This document shows positions 16,555 through 24,664 of a DNA stretch of 64,000 nucleotides, in pieces (positions within the stretch are counted from its first letter, which is position 1; every line of letters starts with the position of its first letter). The position numbers were made by a program, and so were the translations under genes. Source of the DNA: Eubacterium barkeri (GTDB lineage Bacteria > Bacillota > Clostridia > Eubacteriales > Eubacteriaceae); contig NZ_FNOU01000013.1 of the NCBI RefSeq assembly GCF_900107125.1, positions 19,226-83,225 of the forward strand. Reading direction: 5' to 3'. The notes under the pieces were generated by a model. The model did not search any database, was not told the origin of the DNA, and saw only the letters and a program-made list of their open reading frames with translations.

Positions 16555-17607
16555 ATGTGTTTGTTAAAGGAAACCCTGGAAAAAATAACAGGGATTAATG
16601 AAGAAGCCCGAAAGGCTTCCCGTGATCGTATCGATGTACTCCTGAAGCCCGTTGGGAGCTTAGGGGTACTTGAAGATATTGCTGAGCAAATATCAGCCAT
16701 TACGGGAGAAGTTATTCCGGATGTGTCTAGAAAATGTGTGCTGACCTATGCCGGGGACCATGGAATCTGTGATGAAGGCGTTTCGGCAGCGCCCCAGGTG
16801 TTTACGGATATTATGACACCCATGATCGCTGAATACCGAACGGGTGTGGGGGTACTGGCCAGAGCGGCTGGTGCCGATGTCTTTGTCTATGACGTGGGGA
16901 TGAAAAATCCGCTACCCCAGGACTGTCAAGCTGTGGATAAAAATGTTAAGCGGTGTACGGATAATATGCGTAAAGGTCCGGCCATGAGCCGTGACGAAGC
17001 AGTGGCCGCTCTGGAGGTAGGTATTGAAACCGCCAATGAAGCCATTGAAAAGGGCTATAAAGTCATCGGAACCGGAGAAATGGGGATTGGGAACACTACC
17101 CCGAGCACCGCGATTTTCGCCGTTTTAGGGGAGGTGGATCCCCTGGAAATTACTGGCGTTGGTGCAAATCTGGCAGAGGAAATGATGGATAATAAGGTCC
17201 AGGCCATTCGGGATGCCATTGCCCTTAATCAGCCGGATAAAACCGATGCCCTGGATATTTTGTCCAAGGTTGGGGGATTGGAAATTGCCGCCATGGCCGG
17301 TGCCATGCTAGCTGGTGCCGCAGCCCATGTCCCCGTGGTGGTTGATGGATACATATCCACGGCGGCCGCTGCCATTGCCATCACCCTGAAACCAGAAGTC
17401 AAGGATTATCTGATCTGCTCCCATGCATCGGACGAAAAGGGGGCAAATTATGGATCAGAATTATTGGGATTCGCCCCTTTCCTCTTGATGAATATGCGCC
17501 TTGGAGAGGGCAGTGGGGCAGCGTTAGCCTTCCCCCTTATAGACGCGGCCATCGCGATGAACCGGGAAATGGCCACCTATGATGACGTGGATATGGCGGT
17601 TGTTTAA
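16555..17607 (+). CDS. cobT: Nicotinate-nucleotide--dimethylbenzimidazole phosphoribosyltransferase
   Basis: Activates the lower-ligand base for cobamide (vitamin B12) assembly by moving ribose phosphate from nicotinate mononucleotide to dimethylbenzimidazole or a related base. 350 aa, family length. Visible signatures: RIDVLLKPVGSLG near the N-terminus, YAGDHGICDEGVSA, GEMGIGNTTPSTA, and the C-terminal GEGSGAALAFPLIDAA. AGGAGGAG precedes the ATG. It has its own promoter and no other cobamide gene next to it; with a complete Shine-Dalgarno and no riboswitch seen, it is probably not B12-repressed. Confidence 0.96.
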   Translation: MCLLKETLEKITGINEEARKASRDRIDVLLKPVGSLGVLEDIAEQISAITGEVIPDVSRKCVLTYAGDHGICDEGVSAAPQVFTDIMTPMIAEYRTGVGVLARAAGADVFVYDVGMKNPLPQDCQAVDKNVKRCTDNMRKGPAMSRDEAVAALEVGIETANEAIEKGYKVIGTGEMGIGNTTPSTAIFAVLGEVDPLEITGVGANLAEEMMDNKVQAIRDAIALNQPDKTDALDILSKVGGLEIAAMAGAMLAGAAAHVPVVVDGYISTAAAAIAITLKPEVKDYLICSHASDEKGANYGSELLGFAPFLLMNMRLGEGSGAALAFPLIDAAIAMNREMATYDDVDMAVV

Positions 17608-17636
17608 ATCAGCCAAAGCATTTCCTTAAAAAATAC

Positions 17637-17666
17637 TTGACAGCGATAAAGCATTCAGACTATAAT
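17637..17666 (+). promoter_or_regulatory. Promoter of the T-box leader
   Basis: TTGACA (17637-17642) and TATAAT (17661-17666), both perfect, 18 bases apart. Confidence 0.88.
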
Positions 17667-17679
17667 GTATACAATATTA

Positions 17680-17950
17680 AAAAGCTGTGAATGAGGAAAG
17701 TATCTCTTGTGAAAGTTTAAAGAGAGCCGTGATGGTGAAATACGGCAATGGAAGCAAGAAAGAAGTTCCCTCAGGAGCCGTCCTATGAACACCGGCAGGT
17801 TAGTAGTTTGGACCGGAAACTTTCACCGTTAATGGAAAGAAAGCATGAACCAATGCGTTGGGAGTGCTTTGATTAAAGTGGATCTTTTACAGATCAATGA
17901 AGGTGGTACCGCGGCCAGCCCGTCCTTTAGGATAGGCTGGCTTTTCGTTT
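17680..17950 (+). promoter_or_regulatory. T-box riboswitch, specifier probably TTC (Phe)
   Basis: Leader of paaK. Stem I base TGAGG (17692-17696) pairs with CCTCA (17769-17773). The S-turn GGAAAGTA is present, and the upper helix TCTTG (17705-17709) pairs with CAAGA (17755-17759). The apical AGAGAGCC with GGTGAAATACGGC is typical of stem I. The strand between CAAGA and CCTCA reads AAGAAG then TTC (17766-17768), so the specifier codon is most likely TTC, reading uncharged tRNA-Phe. The T-box AAGGTGGTACCGCG is at 17900-17913, and the terminator stem GCCAGCC/GGCTGGC (17914-17920, 17935-17941) is followed by a T run. Uncharged tRNA should favour the antiterminator and expression of paaK. Confidence 0.92.
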
Positions 17951-18014
17951 TTTTGACACAGGGTCATTTGGATAAGGATACCCTAAAATCTGTTGAATAA
18001 TCAGGAGGATTGTA

Positions 18015-19313
18015 ATGTATTGGAATAAAACCTATGAGTGTATGCCAAGGGAGCAACTGGAAGAACTACAGCTGGATCGTCTGAAGAAGATGGTTAACCG
18101 TATCTTTCATCAGGTTCCTTTTTATCGGGAAAAATTTCAGGAAATGGGAATTGACCCAGGAGTGGTCCAGAGTCTGGATGATTTGAAACAGCTGCCTTTC
18201 ACAAAGAAGACGGACCTGAGGGATAATTATCCCTATGGGCTTTTTGCCGAGCCCCTATCTAAAATCGTGCGTATTCACGCGTCTTCCGGGACGACGGGGA
18301 AGCCAACCGTTGTCGGCTATACCCGTAACGATCTCGCCATGTGGTCAGAATGCGCAGCCCGTTCGCTGGTGTGTGCTGGTGCGGATGCTAATTCGGTGGT
18401 ACAGAATTCCTATGGATATGGTCTCTTCACCGGAGGCCTTGGTATTCACGGCGGGGCAGAACGTTTAGGGGCTTCGATTATTCCAATGTCTGGGGGGAAC
18501 ACCCAGAAGCAGCTGATGCTGATGCGGGACTTTGGAACGACTCATCTAACCTGCACCCCTTCCTACGCCAGCTTCCTGGGAGAAGCCCTGGCCGATGCCG
18601 GTGTGGATACGGATAAAATGCCTTTACGGGCCGGTATTTTCGGTGCAGAACCCTGGTCTGAAAATATGCGCCGTGATATCGAAAAGAAACTCAATATCAA
18701 GGCCCATGATATTTATGGGTTGTCTGAAATTTGCGGTCCGGGGGTAGCCATTGAATGTCAGGAGCAAGAAGGCCTGCATATGTGGGAAGATAACTTCATC
18801 CCAGAAATCATTGATCCCCGAACCCTGGAGGTGTTGCCCGATGGGGAAACCGGTGAGCTGGTCATTACGACCATCACGAAAGAGGGAATTCCTCTGCTAC
18901 GGTATCGGACCCGGGATATCACCCATATCATTGCGGAGCCCTGTGCCTGCGGCCGTACCCACCGTCGAATCGCCCGGATTACCGGACGAAGTGATGATAT
19001 GCTCATTATCCGTGGGGTTAATGTTTTCCCAAGTCAGATTGAAAGTGCGATGCTGGATATTGGAGAAATTGAACCCCATTACCAATTAATTGTGCGTCGG
19101 GAAGGAACCCTGGATACTCTGGAAATCAAGGTGGAACTCAGTGATTCCCTCTCCCTGAATACCATCAGTGAGTTAGAGGGGATTGAACGCCGTTTGAAGG
19201 AACGTATTCATTCCATCATTGGTATCAGTGCAAAGATTATGTTGGTGGAACCCAAGAGCCTGCCCCGAAGTGAAGGGAAGGCCCAACGTGTGGTTGATTT
19301 AAGGAATATTTAG
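18015..19313 (+). CDS. paaK: Phenylacetate-CoA ligase
   Basis: AMP-forming ligase that makes phenylacetyl-CoA (or another arylacetyl-CoA) from the acid, ATP and CoA. 432 aa, family length. The N-terminal [20 protein letters not shown] is characteristic; the phosphate-binding loop is [16 protein letters not shown], the adenine site includes [12 protein letters not shown], and the hinge and C-terminal domain show [28 protein letters not shown] precedes the ATG. With indolepyruvate oxidoreductase elsewhere in the window it suggests aromatic amino-acid fermentation, the aryl-CoA being convertible to ATP by running the ligase backwards. The phenylalanine-type T-box fits. An ACT protein follows after 10 bases. 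Confidence 0.94.
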   Translation: MYWNKTYECMPREQLEELQLDRLKKMVNRIFHQVPFYREKFQEMGIDPGVVQSLDDLKQLPFTKKTDLRDNYPYGLFAEPLSKIVRIHASSGTTGKPTVVGYTRNDLAMWSECAARSLVCAGADANSVVQNSYGYGLFTGGLGIHGGAERLGASIIPMSGGNTQKQLMLMRDFGTTHLTCTPSYASFLGEALADAGVDTDKMPLRAGIFGAEPWSENMRRDIEKKLNIKAHDIYGLSEICGPGVAIECQEQEGLHMWEDNFIPEIIDPRTLEVLPDGETGELVITTITKEGIPLLRYRTRDITHIIAEPCACGRTHRRIARITGRSDDMLIIRGVNVFPSQIESAMLDIGEIEPHYQLIVRREGTLDTLEIKVELSDSLSLNTISELEGIERRLKERIHSIIGISAKIMLVEPKSLPRSEGKAQRVVDLRNI

Positions 19314-19323
19314 GAGGAGAACG

Positions 19324-19761
19324 ATGATTAGACAAGTATCAGTATTTATCCAGAATCAGGAAGGAAAGTTGGGAAAGGTTTTGGATATTTTAGCAGAAAA
19401 TGATATTAATATCCGGTCCCTGACCATTGCAGAAACGGCGGACTATGGAATTCTGCGCCTTATTTTACAGGATACAGATAAGGCTCTGGAGGGGCTTAAA
19501 GCGGCTGGGATTATGGCCAATGTCTCCATGGTGATGGCGGCAGAGGTACCGGATAAGCCCGGTGGACTCAGTCGTTTGGTGGATACCCTGACGAAGGAAA
19601 AGATTAATCTGGCGTATGCCTATTCCTTTTTACCCCAAAATACATCCAATGCCATTATTATCTTTAAAGTGGATGATGGGGATGTGGACCGGGCAAGGAC
19701 CGTGCTCCTGGCCAGTGAGAACGTCGTATTGCTGGATAAGGATGAGCTGCTGCTGAAATAA
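19324..19761 (+). CDS. Tandem ACT-domain amino-acid-binding protein
   Basis: 145 aa with two ACT domains (about 1-70 and 72-145). It starts IRQVSVFIQNQEGKLGKVLD and repeats NINIRSLTIAE-like and INLAYAYSF-like strands. There is no catalytic domain. Proteins of this type often accompany paaK and indolepyruvate oxidoreductase genes in anaerobes and probably sense an amino acid such as phenylalanine. GGAGGAG precedes the ATG. It shares the T-box with paaK and is followed by a terminator. Confidence 0.9.
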   Translation: MIRQVSVFIQNQEGKLGKVLDILAENDINIRSLTIAETADYGILRLILQDTDKALEGLKAAGIMANVSMVMAAEVPDKPGGLSRLVDTLTKEKINLAYAYSFLPQNTSNAIIIFKVDDGDVDRARTVLLASENVVLLDKDELLLK

Positions 19762-19777
19762 AGCGGCGAGAGATTAG

Positions 19778-19805
19778 AGCCTTCGCTTGAATGCGGGGGC
19801 TTTTT
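19778..19805 (+). terminator. Terminator of paaK-ACT unit
   Basis: AGCCTTCGC (19778-19786) pairs with GCGGGGGCT (about 19793-19801) with two G-T pairs, then five T. Confidence 0.8.
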
Positions 19806-19836
19806 GGCTATTTGTGAAGGGGGCGAAGTATACACT

Positions 19837-19968
19837 CGTTCCGCTTCGCTGCACTCGTTCGCGGCTGCGCCGTGTGAAGATGAACCTGCCAAAGACCTTT
19901 TAAAAGCTTGCTTTTAACGGACTTTATCATGTTCATCTTCATACTTCTGTTAGCTTCCGCGCAAAAAA
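19837..19968. repeat. Intergenic repeat, long copy, with an internal 65-bp hairpin
   Basis: Bounded by CGTTCCGCTTCGCT (19837-19850) and CTTCTGTTAGCTTCCGCG ending in AAAAAA (19944-19968). Both end blocks recur at 22732-22769, where they are joined directly. The interior here holds a large imperfect palindrome: GAAGATGAAC (19876-19885) with GTTCATCTTC (19931-19940), AAAGACC with GGACTTT (one mismatch), and TTAAAAGC with GCTTTTAA around a 2-base loop. No ORF. It sits directly downstream of the rpsT terminator (minus strand), whose T run is its A6 end. Confidence 0.6.
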
Positions 19969-19993
19969 GAAGACCACGCATGATTGCGTGGCC
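19963..19993 (-). terminator. Terminator of rpsT
   Basis: Read on the minus strand: GGCCACGCA (19993-19985), a short loop and TGCGTGGTC (19980-19972), then TTC and a T6 run (19968-19963). Confidence 0.88.
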
Positions 19994-20038
19994 TCTACCC
20001 TTGAGACACGGGTTTTCGTATGGGAAATAAACGAGAAG

Positions 20039-20305
20039 TTATACGGACATTTGGTTGAGCGCTTTTGCCAAAGAGCTTTTCTTACGGGATGCAGCGTTCT
20101 TATGGATGACTTTTTTGGTAACAGCCATATCCAGTTTCTTTGCTGCCAGGCGATAGGATTCCTCTGCCTGAGCTTTGTCTCCACCTGCAACTGCAGCATC
20201 AAAATTTTTGACGGCGGTTTTTAGGTTGGTGCGTACTGCTTTGTTCCGTAAGCGAGCCTTTTCATTGGTTTTCGCTCTTTTCATCGCTGATTTAATATTA
20301 GCCAT
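20039..20305 (-). CDS. rpsT: 30S ribosomal protein S20
   Basis: Small basic 16S rRNA-binding protein, 88 aa. It begins with the classic MANIKSAMKRAKTNEKAR and ends in the Lys/Ala-rich HKNAASRKKSSLAKALNQ. GAGGAGG stands before the ATG on the minus strand. Monocistronic, with its own promoter and terminator. Confidence 0.97.
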   Translation of the reverse strand: MANIKSAMKRAKTNEKARLRNKAVRTNLKTAVKNFDAAVAGGDKAQAEESYRLAAKKLDMAVTKKVIHKNAASRKKSSLAKALNQMSV

Positions 20306-20336
20306 GATGACCTCCTCATTTATTTATAACATTAAA

Positions 20337-20365
20337 AGTATAGCATAGGAAAGATGCAGGTGCAA
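20337..20365 (-). promoter_or_regulatory. Promoter of rpsT
   Basis: On the minus strand TTGCAC (20365-20360), 17 bases, TATACT (20342-20337), about 30 bases before the start codon. Confidence 0.75.
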
Positions 20366-20409
20366 GTTGAATTTAAAAAGATTTCAATGGGGAATTTAAA
20401 AACCTTTCC

Positions 20410-20438
20410 TTGTGTTAACCTTAAGTTTATGTTAAAAT
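20410..20438 (+). promoter_or_regulatory. Putative promoter of the glycine-riboswitch transcript
   Basis: TTGTGT (20410-20415), 17 bases, TAAAAT (20433-20438), about 30 bases before the aptamer. Confidence 0.55.
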
Positions 20439-20465
20439 TTATAACGTTGTGTGTCAAAGCACAGC

Positions 20466-20600
20466 ACCACTCTGGAGAGTCTCTTAAATGAGCGCCGAAG
20501 GTGTAATCCCCATTTTAGATGGGGCCTTATCTCTCAGGCAAACGGACAGAGCAATTTATTTTGCGTTTGTTGGGCTCTCTTCTATTTTAAGAAGGAGGAA
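20466..20600 (+). promoter_or_regulatory. Glycine riboswitch, apparently single aptamer
   Basis: The gcvT-type aptamer (about 20468-20552) has CTCTGGAGAG, GAGCGCCGAAGG, and the conserved CTCTCAGGCAAACGGACAGAG. Only one aptamer is present between the promoter and the gene. The distal part, AGAGC (about 20548-20552) with GCTCT (about 20574-20578) before a T-rich stretch, may be a terminator competing with P1. The ribosome site of the symporter lies just downstream. It controls a glycine/alanine transporter gene. Confidence 0.9.
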
Positions 20601-20604
20601 CAAA

Positions 20605-22053
20605 ATGTTTCAAATCATCAACAATTTTCTATTGTGGTTCGACGACCTGGTCTGGGGCGTCCCACTCATTGTATTAATTCTTGCCGTCGGTATCTACCTG
20701 ACCATCCGGTTAAAGGTATTACAGATTCGACATCTCCCCAAAGCATTAAAATTTATGATAAAAAATGAGGATGAAGGCAGTGGTGAAGTCAGTAGTTTTG
20801 GCGCCTTGTGCACCGCCCTTTCCGCAACCATTGGAACGGGAAACATCGTCGGTGTGGCCACAGCCATCGTGGCTGGTGGACCTGGGGCCCTATTCTGGAT
20901 GTGGTTGGCTGCCTTTTTCGGTATGGCCACCAAGTATGCAGAAGGGGTGTTAGCCATTAAATACCGTACCATCGATGACAACGGGCATGTCCTGGGGGGA
21001 CCCTTCTACTACATTGAACGGGGAATGGGGCCAAAATGGCGTTGGATGGGAAAGATCTTTGCTTTCTTCGGCGCTGGTGTTGGGCTTTTGGGAATCGGAA
21101 CCTTTACCCAGGTCAATGGGATTGCTTCGGCGGTCAATGGATTTTTCGATCCCAATAATGCATGGACCGTGAATCTTTTGGGCACCGATTATTCATGGAC
21201 GGTTGTTATCACTGGTATTATCCTCACCCTGTGTGTGGGATTAGTGGTCATCGGCGGAATTAAGCGGATCGCCCGGGTCTCAGAAGTGATCGTTCCCTTT
21301 ATGGCAGTGGCTTATATCCTCTGTTGTCTGGTTATCCTCATCGTTAATTTTTCACAGATTCCTGCCGCTTTCGCAGAAATCATTCAAAGCGCCTTTGGAC
21401 TGCGGGCAGTCACTGGTGGTGCCATGGGAGCCATTATCGTCGCCATGCAAAAGGGAATCGCCCGGGGGATTTTCTCCAATGAGGCTGGCCTGGGGAGCGC
21501 ACCCATTGCAGCGGCCGCAGCACAGACGAAAACCACTGTACGCCAGGGTCTGGTCTCCATGACCGGGACCTTCATCGATACCATCATCATTTGTACCATG
21601 ACCGGCTTAGCCATTGTCCTTACAGAATCCTGGAATATTGGTTTAGAGGGGGTGGCCGTTACGACCAACGCCTTTCAGCAGGGCTTGCCCTTCAATCCTT
21701 CCATCAGTGCCTTTTTACTGATGTTGTGTCTGGTGTTCTTTGCCTTTACGACGATTCTCGGGTGGAATTATTATGGTGAACGGTGCCTGGAATACTTATC
21801 CAACGGCCGGAAAAGTGCCGTTCAGGTTTATCGGTGGCTGTACATTTTGGCCATTTTTATCGGACCATTTATGACCGTTCAGGCGGTTTGGACCATTGCT
21901 GATATTTTTAACGCGCTTATGGCACTTCCAAACCTCATTGCCCTCATGGCCCTTAGCGGTGTGGTAGTTTCTGAGACGAAGAAATATTTTGAAGATCCGG
22001 CCAGTGCACTGATCCATTCCAAGGACATGGTGTACGCTGAAGAAGAATTATAA
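20605..22053 (+). CDS. Na+-coupled alanine/glycine symporter (AGCS family)
   Basis: 482 aa integral membrane carrier with about 10-11 membrane segments. Signatures: GALCTALSATIGTGNIVGVATA near the N-terminus, GGPGALFWMW, KYAEGVLAIKYR and GIARGIFSNEAGLGSAP. It imports alanine or glycine with sodium. AAGGAGG precedes the ATG at 20605; the longer frame from 20488 starts inside the riboswitch aptamer and is not used. The glycine riboswitch argues for glycine as substrate: either uptake or overflow/degradation control. Confidence 0.95.
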   Translation: MFQIINNFLLWFDDLVWGVPLIVLILAVGIYLTIRLKVLQIRHLPKALKFMIKNEDEGSGEVSSFGALCTALSATIGTGNIVGVATAIVAGGPGALFWMWLAAFFGMATKYAEGVLAIKYRTIDDNGHVLGGPFYYIERGMGPKWRWMGKIFAFFGAGVGLLGIGTFTQVNGIASAVNGFFDPNNAWTVNLLGTDYSWTVVITGIILTLCVGLVVIGGIKRIARVSEVIVPFMAVAYILCCLVILIVNFSQIPAAFAEIIQSAFGLRAVTGGAMGAIIVAMQKGIARGIFSNEAGLGSAPIAAAAAQTKTTVRQGLVSMTGTFIDTIIICTMTGLAIVLTESWNIGLEGVAVTTNAFQQGLPFNPSISAFLLMLCLVFFAFTTILGWNYYGERCLEYLSNGRKSAVQVYRWLYILAIFIGPFMTVQAVWTIADIFNALMALPNLIALMALSGVVVSETKKYFEDPASALIHSKDMVYAEEEL

Positions 22054-22067
22054 ATAGAGATTAAAAA

Positions 22068-22098
22068 AACCGCTGCCCATTATTGGGGAGCGGTTTTT
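22068..22098 (+). terminator. Terminator of the symporter gene
   Basis: AACCGCT (22068-22074) pairs with AGCGGTT (22089-22095), with an inner CCC/GGG, flanked by A and T runs, so it can also serve the convergent ribU. Confidence 0.9.
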
Positions 22099-22103
22099 AC
22101 ATT

Positions 22104-22685
22104 TTACGCTTCAGTCTTAGCGACCGTTGATTTTTCCTGGATCTCCATCCCCAAAACCTTGGAAACAGATTTGTAGACGAAGAAAGTGATGACGGCATTG
22201 GCTCCGGCTTTAATGAGATTGAAGGGGAGAATGACGGGGAGAATCATAGCCAGGACAGCATCCCTGGGGGTTCCCATAAAGATAGGGGTCATTACAATAT
22301 TCCAGAGGACCATGGTGACGGTCATGGTAAGGGCACCGGCCACCAGGGCAATAACGGCACCTTTACGGGTACGATTCCGTTTATAAATATTCCCTGCAAC
22401 CAGTACAAAGCTTCCGGTGGCAAAGAAGTGCATCAGGATACCAATGATACCGCTGGCAGAGCTAACGGTAACACCCTGGAGCACACAGGCCACTGCGGTA
22501 ATGATCAGTCCACCGACAGGACCGAACATGAACGTCCCGATGAGAATGGGGATATCGGCCGGATCATATTCTAAAAATGGGGCAGCCGGGAAAATTGGAA
22601 AATGGATCAGATAGACTAAAAGCACCGACATAGCCGCTAATACGGCCATCTGAACCAAAAAACGCGTTTTGTTACTACTTTTCAT
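22104..22685 (-). CDS. ribU: ECF transporter S component, riboflavin-specific
   Basis: Substrate-binding membrane subunit of an energy-coupling-factor transporter, 193 aa, five to six hydrophobic segments. RibU features include the Ala/Leu-rich first helix (VQMAVLAAMSVLLVYLIHFP), the loop FLEYDPADIPILIGTFMFGP and the C-terminal helix. It needs the shared EcfA/A'/T module encoded elsewhere. Riboflavin specificity is supported by the FMN riboswitch in its leader. I start at the ATG at 22685, after AAGGAGG; the longer frame to 22730 lacks a ribosome site. Confidence 0.94.
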   Translation of the reverse strand: MKSSNKTRFLVQMAVLAAMSVLLVYLIHFPIFPAAPFLEYDPADIPILIGTFMFGPVGGLIITAVACVLQGVTVSSASGIIGILMHFFATGSFVLVAGNIYKRNRTRKGAVIALVAGALTMTVTMVLWNIVMTPIFMGTPRDAVLAMILPVILPFNLIKAGANAVITFFVYKSVSKVLGMEIQEKSTVAKTEA

Positions 22686-22731
22686 GAGGAACCTCCTTGT
22701 GTCTGTTTGATTTTTCAGGTCAAATATCATT

Positions 22732-22769
22732 CGTTCCGCTTCGCTTCTGCTAGCTTATGCGTAAAAAAA
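22732..22769. repeat. Intergenic repeat, short copy
   Basis: CGTTCCGCTTCGCT (22732-22745) runs straight into CTTCTGCTAGCTTATGCG and an A run (22744-22769). Both blocks match the ends of the element at 19837-19968 (3-4 differences in the second block), with its 93-base hairpin interior missing. As at rpsT, the A run is the T run of a minus-strand terminator. Confidence 0.6.
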
Positions 22770-22796
22770 TCCCTGGGGCACAGGTGCTCCAGGGAT
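22763..22796 (-). terminator. FMN-riboswitch expression platform (intrinsic terminator)
   Basis: On the minus strand ATCCCTGGAGCAC pairs with GTGCCCCAGGGAT (22796 to 22769), then a T7 run. Confidence 0.9.
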
Positions 22797-22813
22797 GATT
22801 CTTCTTGATGATT

Positions 22814-22938
22814 CTGGTTTCTTTCATCCGGACTATACCGTTGGTTTCGGATTCACACCGAATCAACCCGTGGGGTTCGTAGACTTATCGTAAAAACGCA
22901 TCACTACCAGTGGGGAATTACACCCCGCCCTGAAACAG
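22814..22938 (-). promoter_or_regulatory. FMN riboswitch (RFN element)
   Basis: Minus-strand leader of ribU. The RFN blocks are in order: AGGGCGGGGTGTAATTCCCC, ACTGGTAGTGATG, GATTCGGTGTGAATCCG, and CCAACGGTATAGTCCGGATG followed by AAAGA. FMN binding should favour the terminator and shut off riboflavin uptake. Confidence 0.95.
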
Positions 22939-22956
22939 ACATATTTATTTGTCTAT

Positions 22957-22985
22957 ATTGTAAGGCTGATTAAACCAATTGTCAA
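22957..22985 (-). promoter_or_regulatory. Promoter of the ribU leader
   Basis: On the minus strand TTGACA (22985-22980), 17 bases, TACAAT (22962-22957). The -35 lies 3 bases past the stop codon of the upstream LytTR gene, which has no terminator of its own. Confidence 0.85.
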
Positions 22986-22988
22986 TAC

Positions 22989-23705
22989 TTAAATGAGCTT
23001 TTTGCGGAGATAGGCATTGTAACTGTCAATGATATCCGAACGCCGGGCATGGCCAATTTCGGCATGATAACCATGGGACAGCAGAAAAGTACAGCCTTCA
23101 TAACCAATGACCATCGCCAAATTGACCAGGTAACTTTTATGGGTTCGTACAAAAGAATAGGGCGACAATTGTTCTTCAAGCTGCCCGATTTTCATATTGA
23201 CAGGATAACTGCCTGCCGTTGTGTGAATAAAAACCTTGCGCAGTTTGGATTCCACATAGATAATTGAAGAAACCGACAGGAGTATATGTTTTCCCTGGCT
23301 GATGACTTCGATATCCTGATGATCGGCTTTATAAGTATCCAGGGCTCGCTTAGTAACCGCATCGATTTTCTCAGGATCCAGGGGTTTTAACAGATAATGG
23401 AGAATGCTGTAGTCCAGTGCTGAGAAAACATAGCTTTCATAAGAGGATACGAAGATGACGATACAGGAAGAACCTGACTGCCGTAATTTTTTGACGACGG
23501 ACAGCCCGGTATGGCCTGGCATTTCAATATCAATGTAGAGAATATCGATATCTTCCTGGTTTTGGGTATACCAAACCAGGAGATCATTACCTGATGAAAA
23601 ATCTAATAAATGATGATTGGGGTAAAGGGTATCAAGCAGCGGAAGAATCCGGGATTTTAGCGTTGCAATAATGTTCGCATCATCATCACAAATAACAATA
23701 TTCAT
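22989..23705 (-). CDS. LytTR-family response regulator (AgrA/LytR type), orphan
   Basis: 238 aa. A receiver domain (1-120) has the acidic pocket DDDAN and the phospho-acceptor Asp59 in LYIDIEMPG; a C-terminal LytTR DNA-binding domain (about 130-238) shows IIYVESKLRKVFIHT and SFVRTHKSYLVNL. AAGGAGAG precedes the ATG on the minus strand. No histidine kinase gene is adjacent, which is unusual for this class; the partner and the target sites are not in view. Convergent genes are absent and the ribU leader begins right after its stop. Confidence 0.93.
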   Translation of the reverse strand: MNIVICDDDANIIATLKSRILPLLDTLYPNHHLLDFSSGNDLLVWYTQNQEDIDILYIDIEMPGHTGLSVVKKLRQSGSSCIVIFVSSYESYVFSALDYSILHYLLKPLDPEKIDAVTKRALDTYKADHQDIEVISQGKHILLSVSSIIYVESKLRKVFIHTTAGSYPVNMKIGQLEEQLSPYSFVRTHKSYLVNLAMVIGYEGCTFLLSHGYHAEIGHARRSDIIDSYNAYLRKKLI

Positions 23706-23838
23706 AGCGCTCTCCTTTAATTTTGCTTTAGATATCTATTCTACCACAAAATCCTTCATTCGATGAAGAGCTTTATCAATCCAGACTAAAGTTTTAGGAG
23801 TATAATAGTACAAACAACAAAGAAGGTGGGGTGATCCT

Positions 23839-24597
23839 ATGAAGTTGGTGCTGGTACGTCATGGGCAAAGTATTTGGAATAAGGAAAATCTCTTTACTGG
23901 ATGGACAGATGTGGATTTGACAGAAGAGGGATGGCAGGAGGCAACCCAAGCGGGGGCGCTGTTGAGAAATGAAGGCCTTGATTTTGATTGCTGCTATACC
24001 TCATACCTAAAACGAGCGGTCCATACCCTGGATGGGATCCTGACCGAGCTTGATCGGGTATGGCTTCCGGTAGAAAAGGCCTGGGAGCTTAACGAACGTC
24101 ACTACGGAGCCCTCCAGGGTCTGAATAAAGCAGAAACAGCCCAGATTTATGGGGAAGATCAAGTTAAAATTTGGCGCCGTTCCTACGATGTAAAGCCGCC
24201 GCTTCTGGATGTTGACGATGTGCGCTGCCCTCGGATCCAGGAGCAATACCGGAATGTGCAAAGTATTGATCTACCCCTTGGGGAGAGCCTGGAGGACACC
24301 ATCGCCCGGGTCGTTCCCTATTATTGCGATGTGATCCTTCCCAGGATGCAGGATGGAGAGCGGATTATTATTGTAGCCCATGGCAATTCGCTGCGGGCAC
24401 TGGTTAAATATTTAGATAAAATGAGTCCGGAAGAAATTGTCGGGGTGAATATCCCCACAGGCATTCCCTTGGTTTACGATTTGAGTGCGGATGGGGAGGT
24501 TTTGAAGAAAGGCTATTTGGGAGATCCCAAGACATTAAAAGCAAAGATGGAGCAGGTAGCCGCCCAGGGGAAGGTTGACCCCCAAAATAAAGGTTGA
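23839..24597 (+). CDS. gpmA: 2,3-bisphosphoglycerate-dependent phosphoglycerate mutase
   Basis: Interconverts 3- and 2-phosphoglycerate in glycolysis and gluconeogenesis. 252 aa. The phospho-histidine motif [20 protein letters not shown] is at the N-terminus, [14 protein letters not shown] in the middle, and the second catalytic His in [22 protein letters not shown] precedes the ATG; a TATAAT -10 is at 23801-23806, with a poor -35. Single-gene unit. Confidence 0.96.
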   Translation: MKLVLVRHGQSIWNKENLFTGWTDVDLTEEGWQEATQAGALLRNEGLDFDCCYTSYLKRAVHTLDGILTELDRVWLPVEKAWELNERHYGALQGLNKAETAQIYGEDQVKIWRRSYDVKPPLLDVDDVRCPRIQEQYRNVQSIDLPLGESLEDTIARVVPYYCDVILPRMQDGERIIIVAHGNSLRALVKYLDKMSPEEIVGVNIPTGIPLVYDLSADGEVLKKGYLGDPKTLKAKMEQVAAQGKVDPQNKG

Positions 24598-24629
24598 TTT
24601 TAAAAGATAGAGATAAATTTTCTAAAAGA

Positions 24630-24658
24630 TTGACAAAGGGTGCTATCTATGAGACAAT
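24630..24658 (+). promoter_or_regulatory. Promoter of an unidentified small RNA
   Basis: TTGACA (24630-24635), exactly 17 bases, GACAAT (24653-24658). Confidence 0.7.
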
Positions 24659-24664
24659 AAAAAA

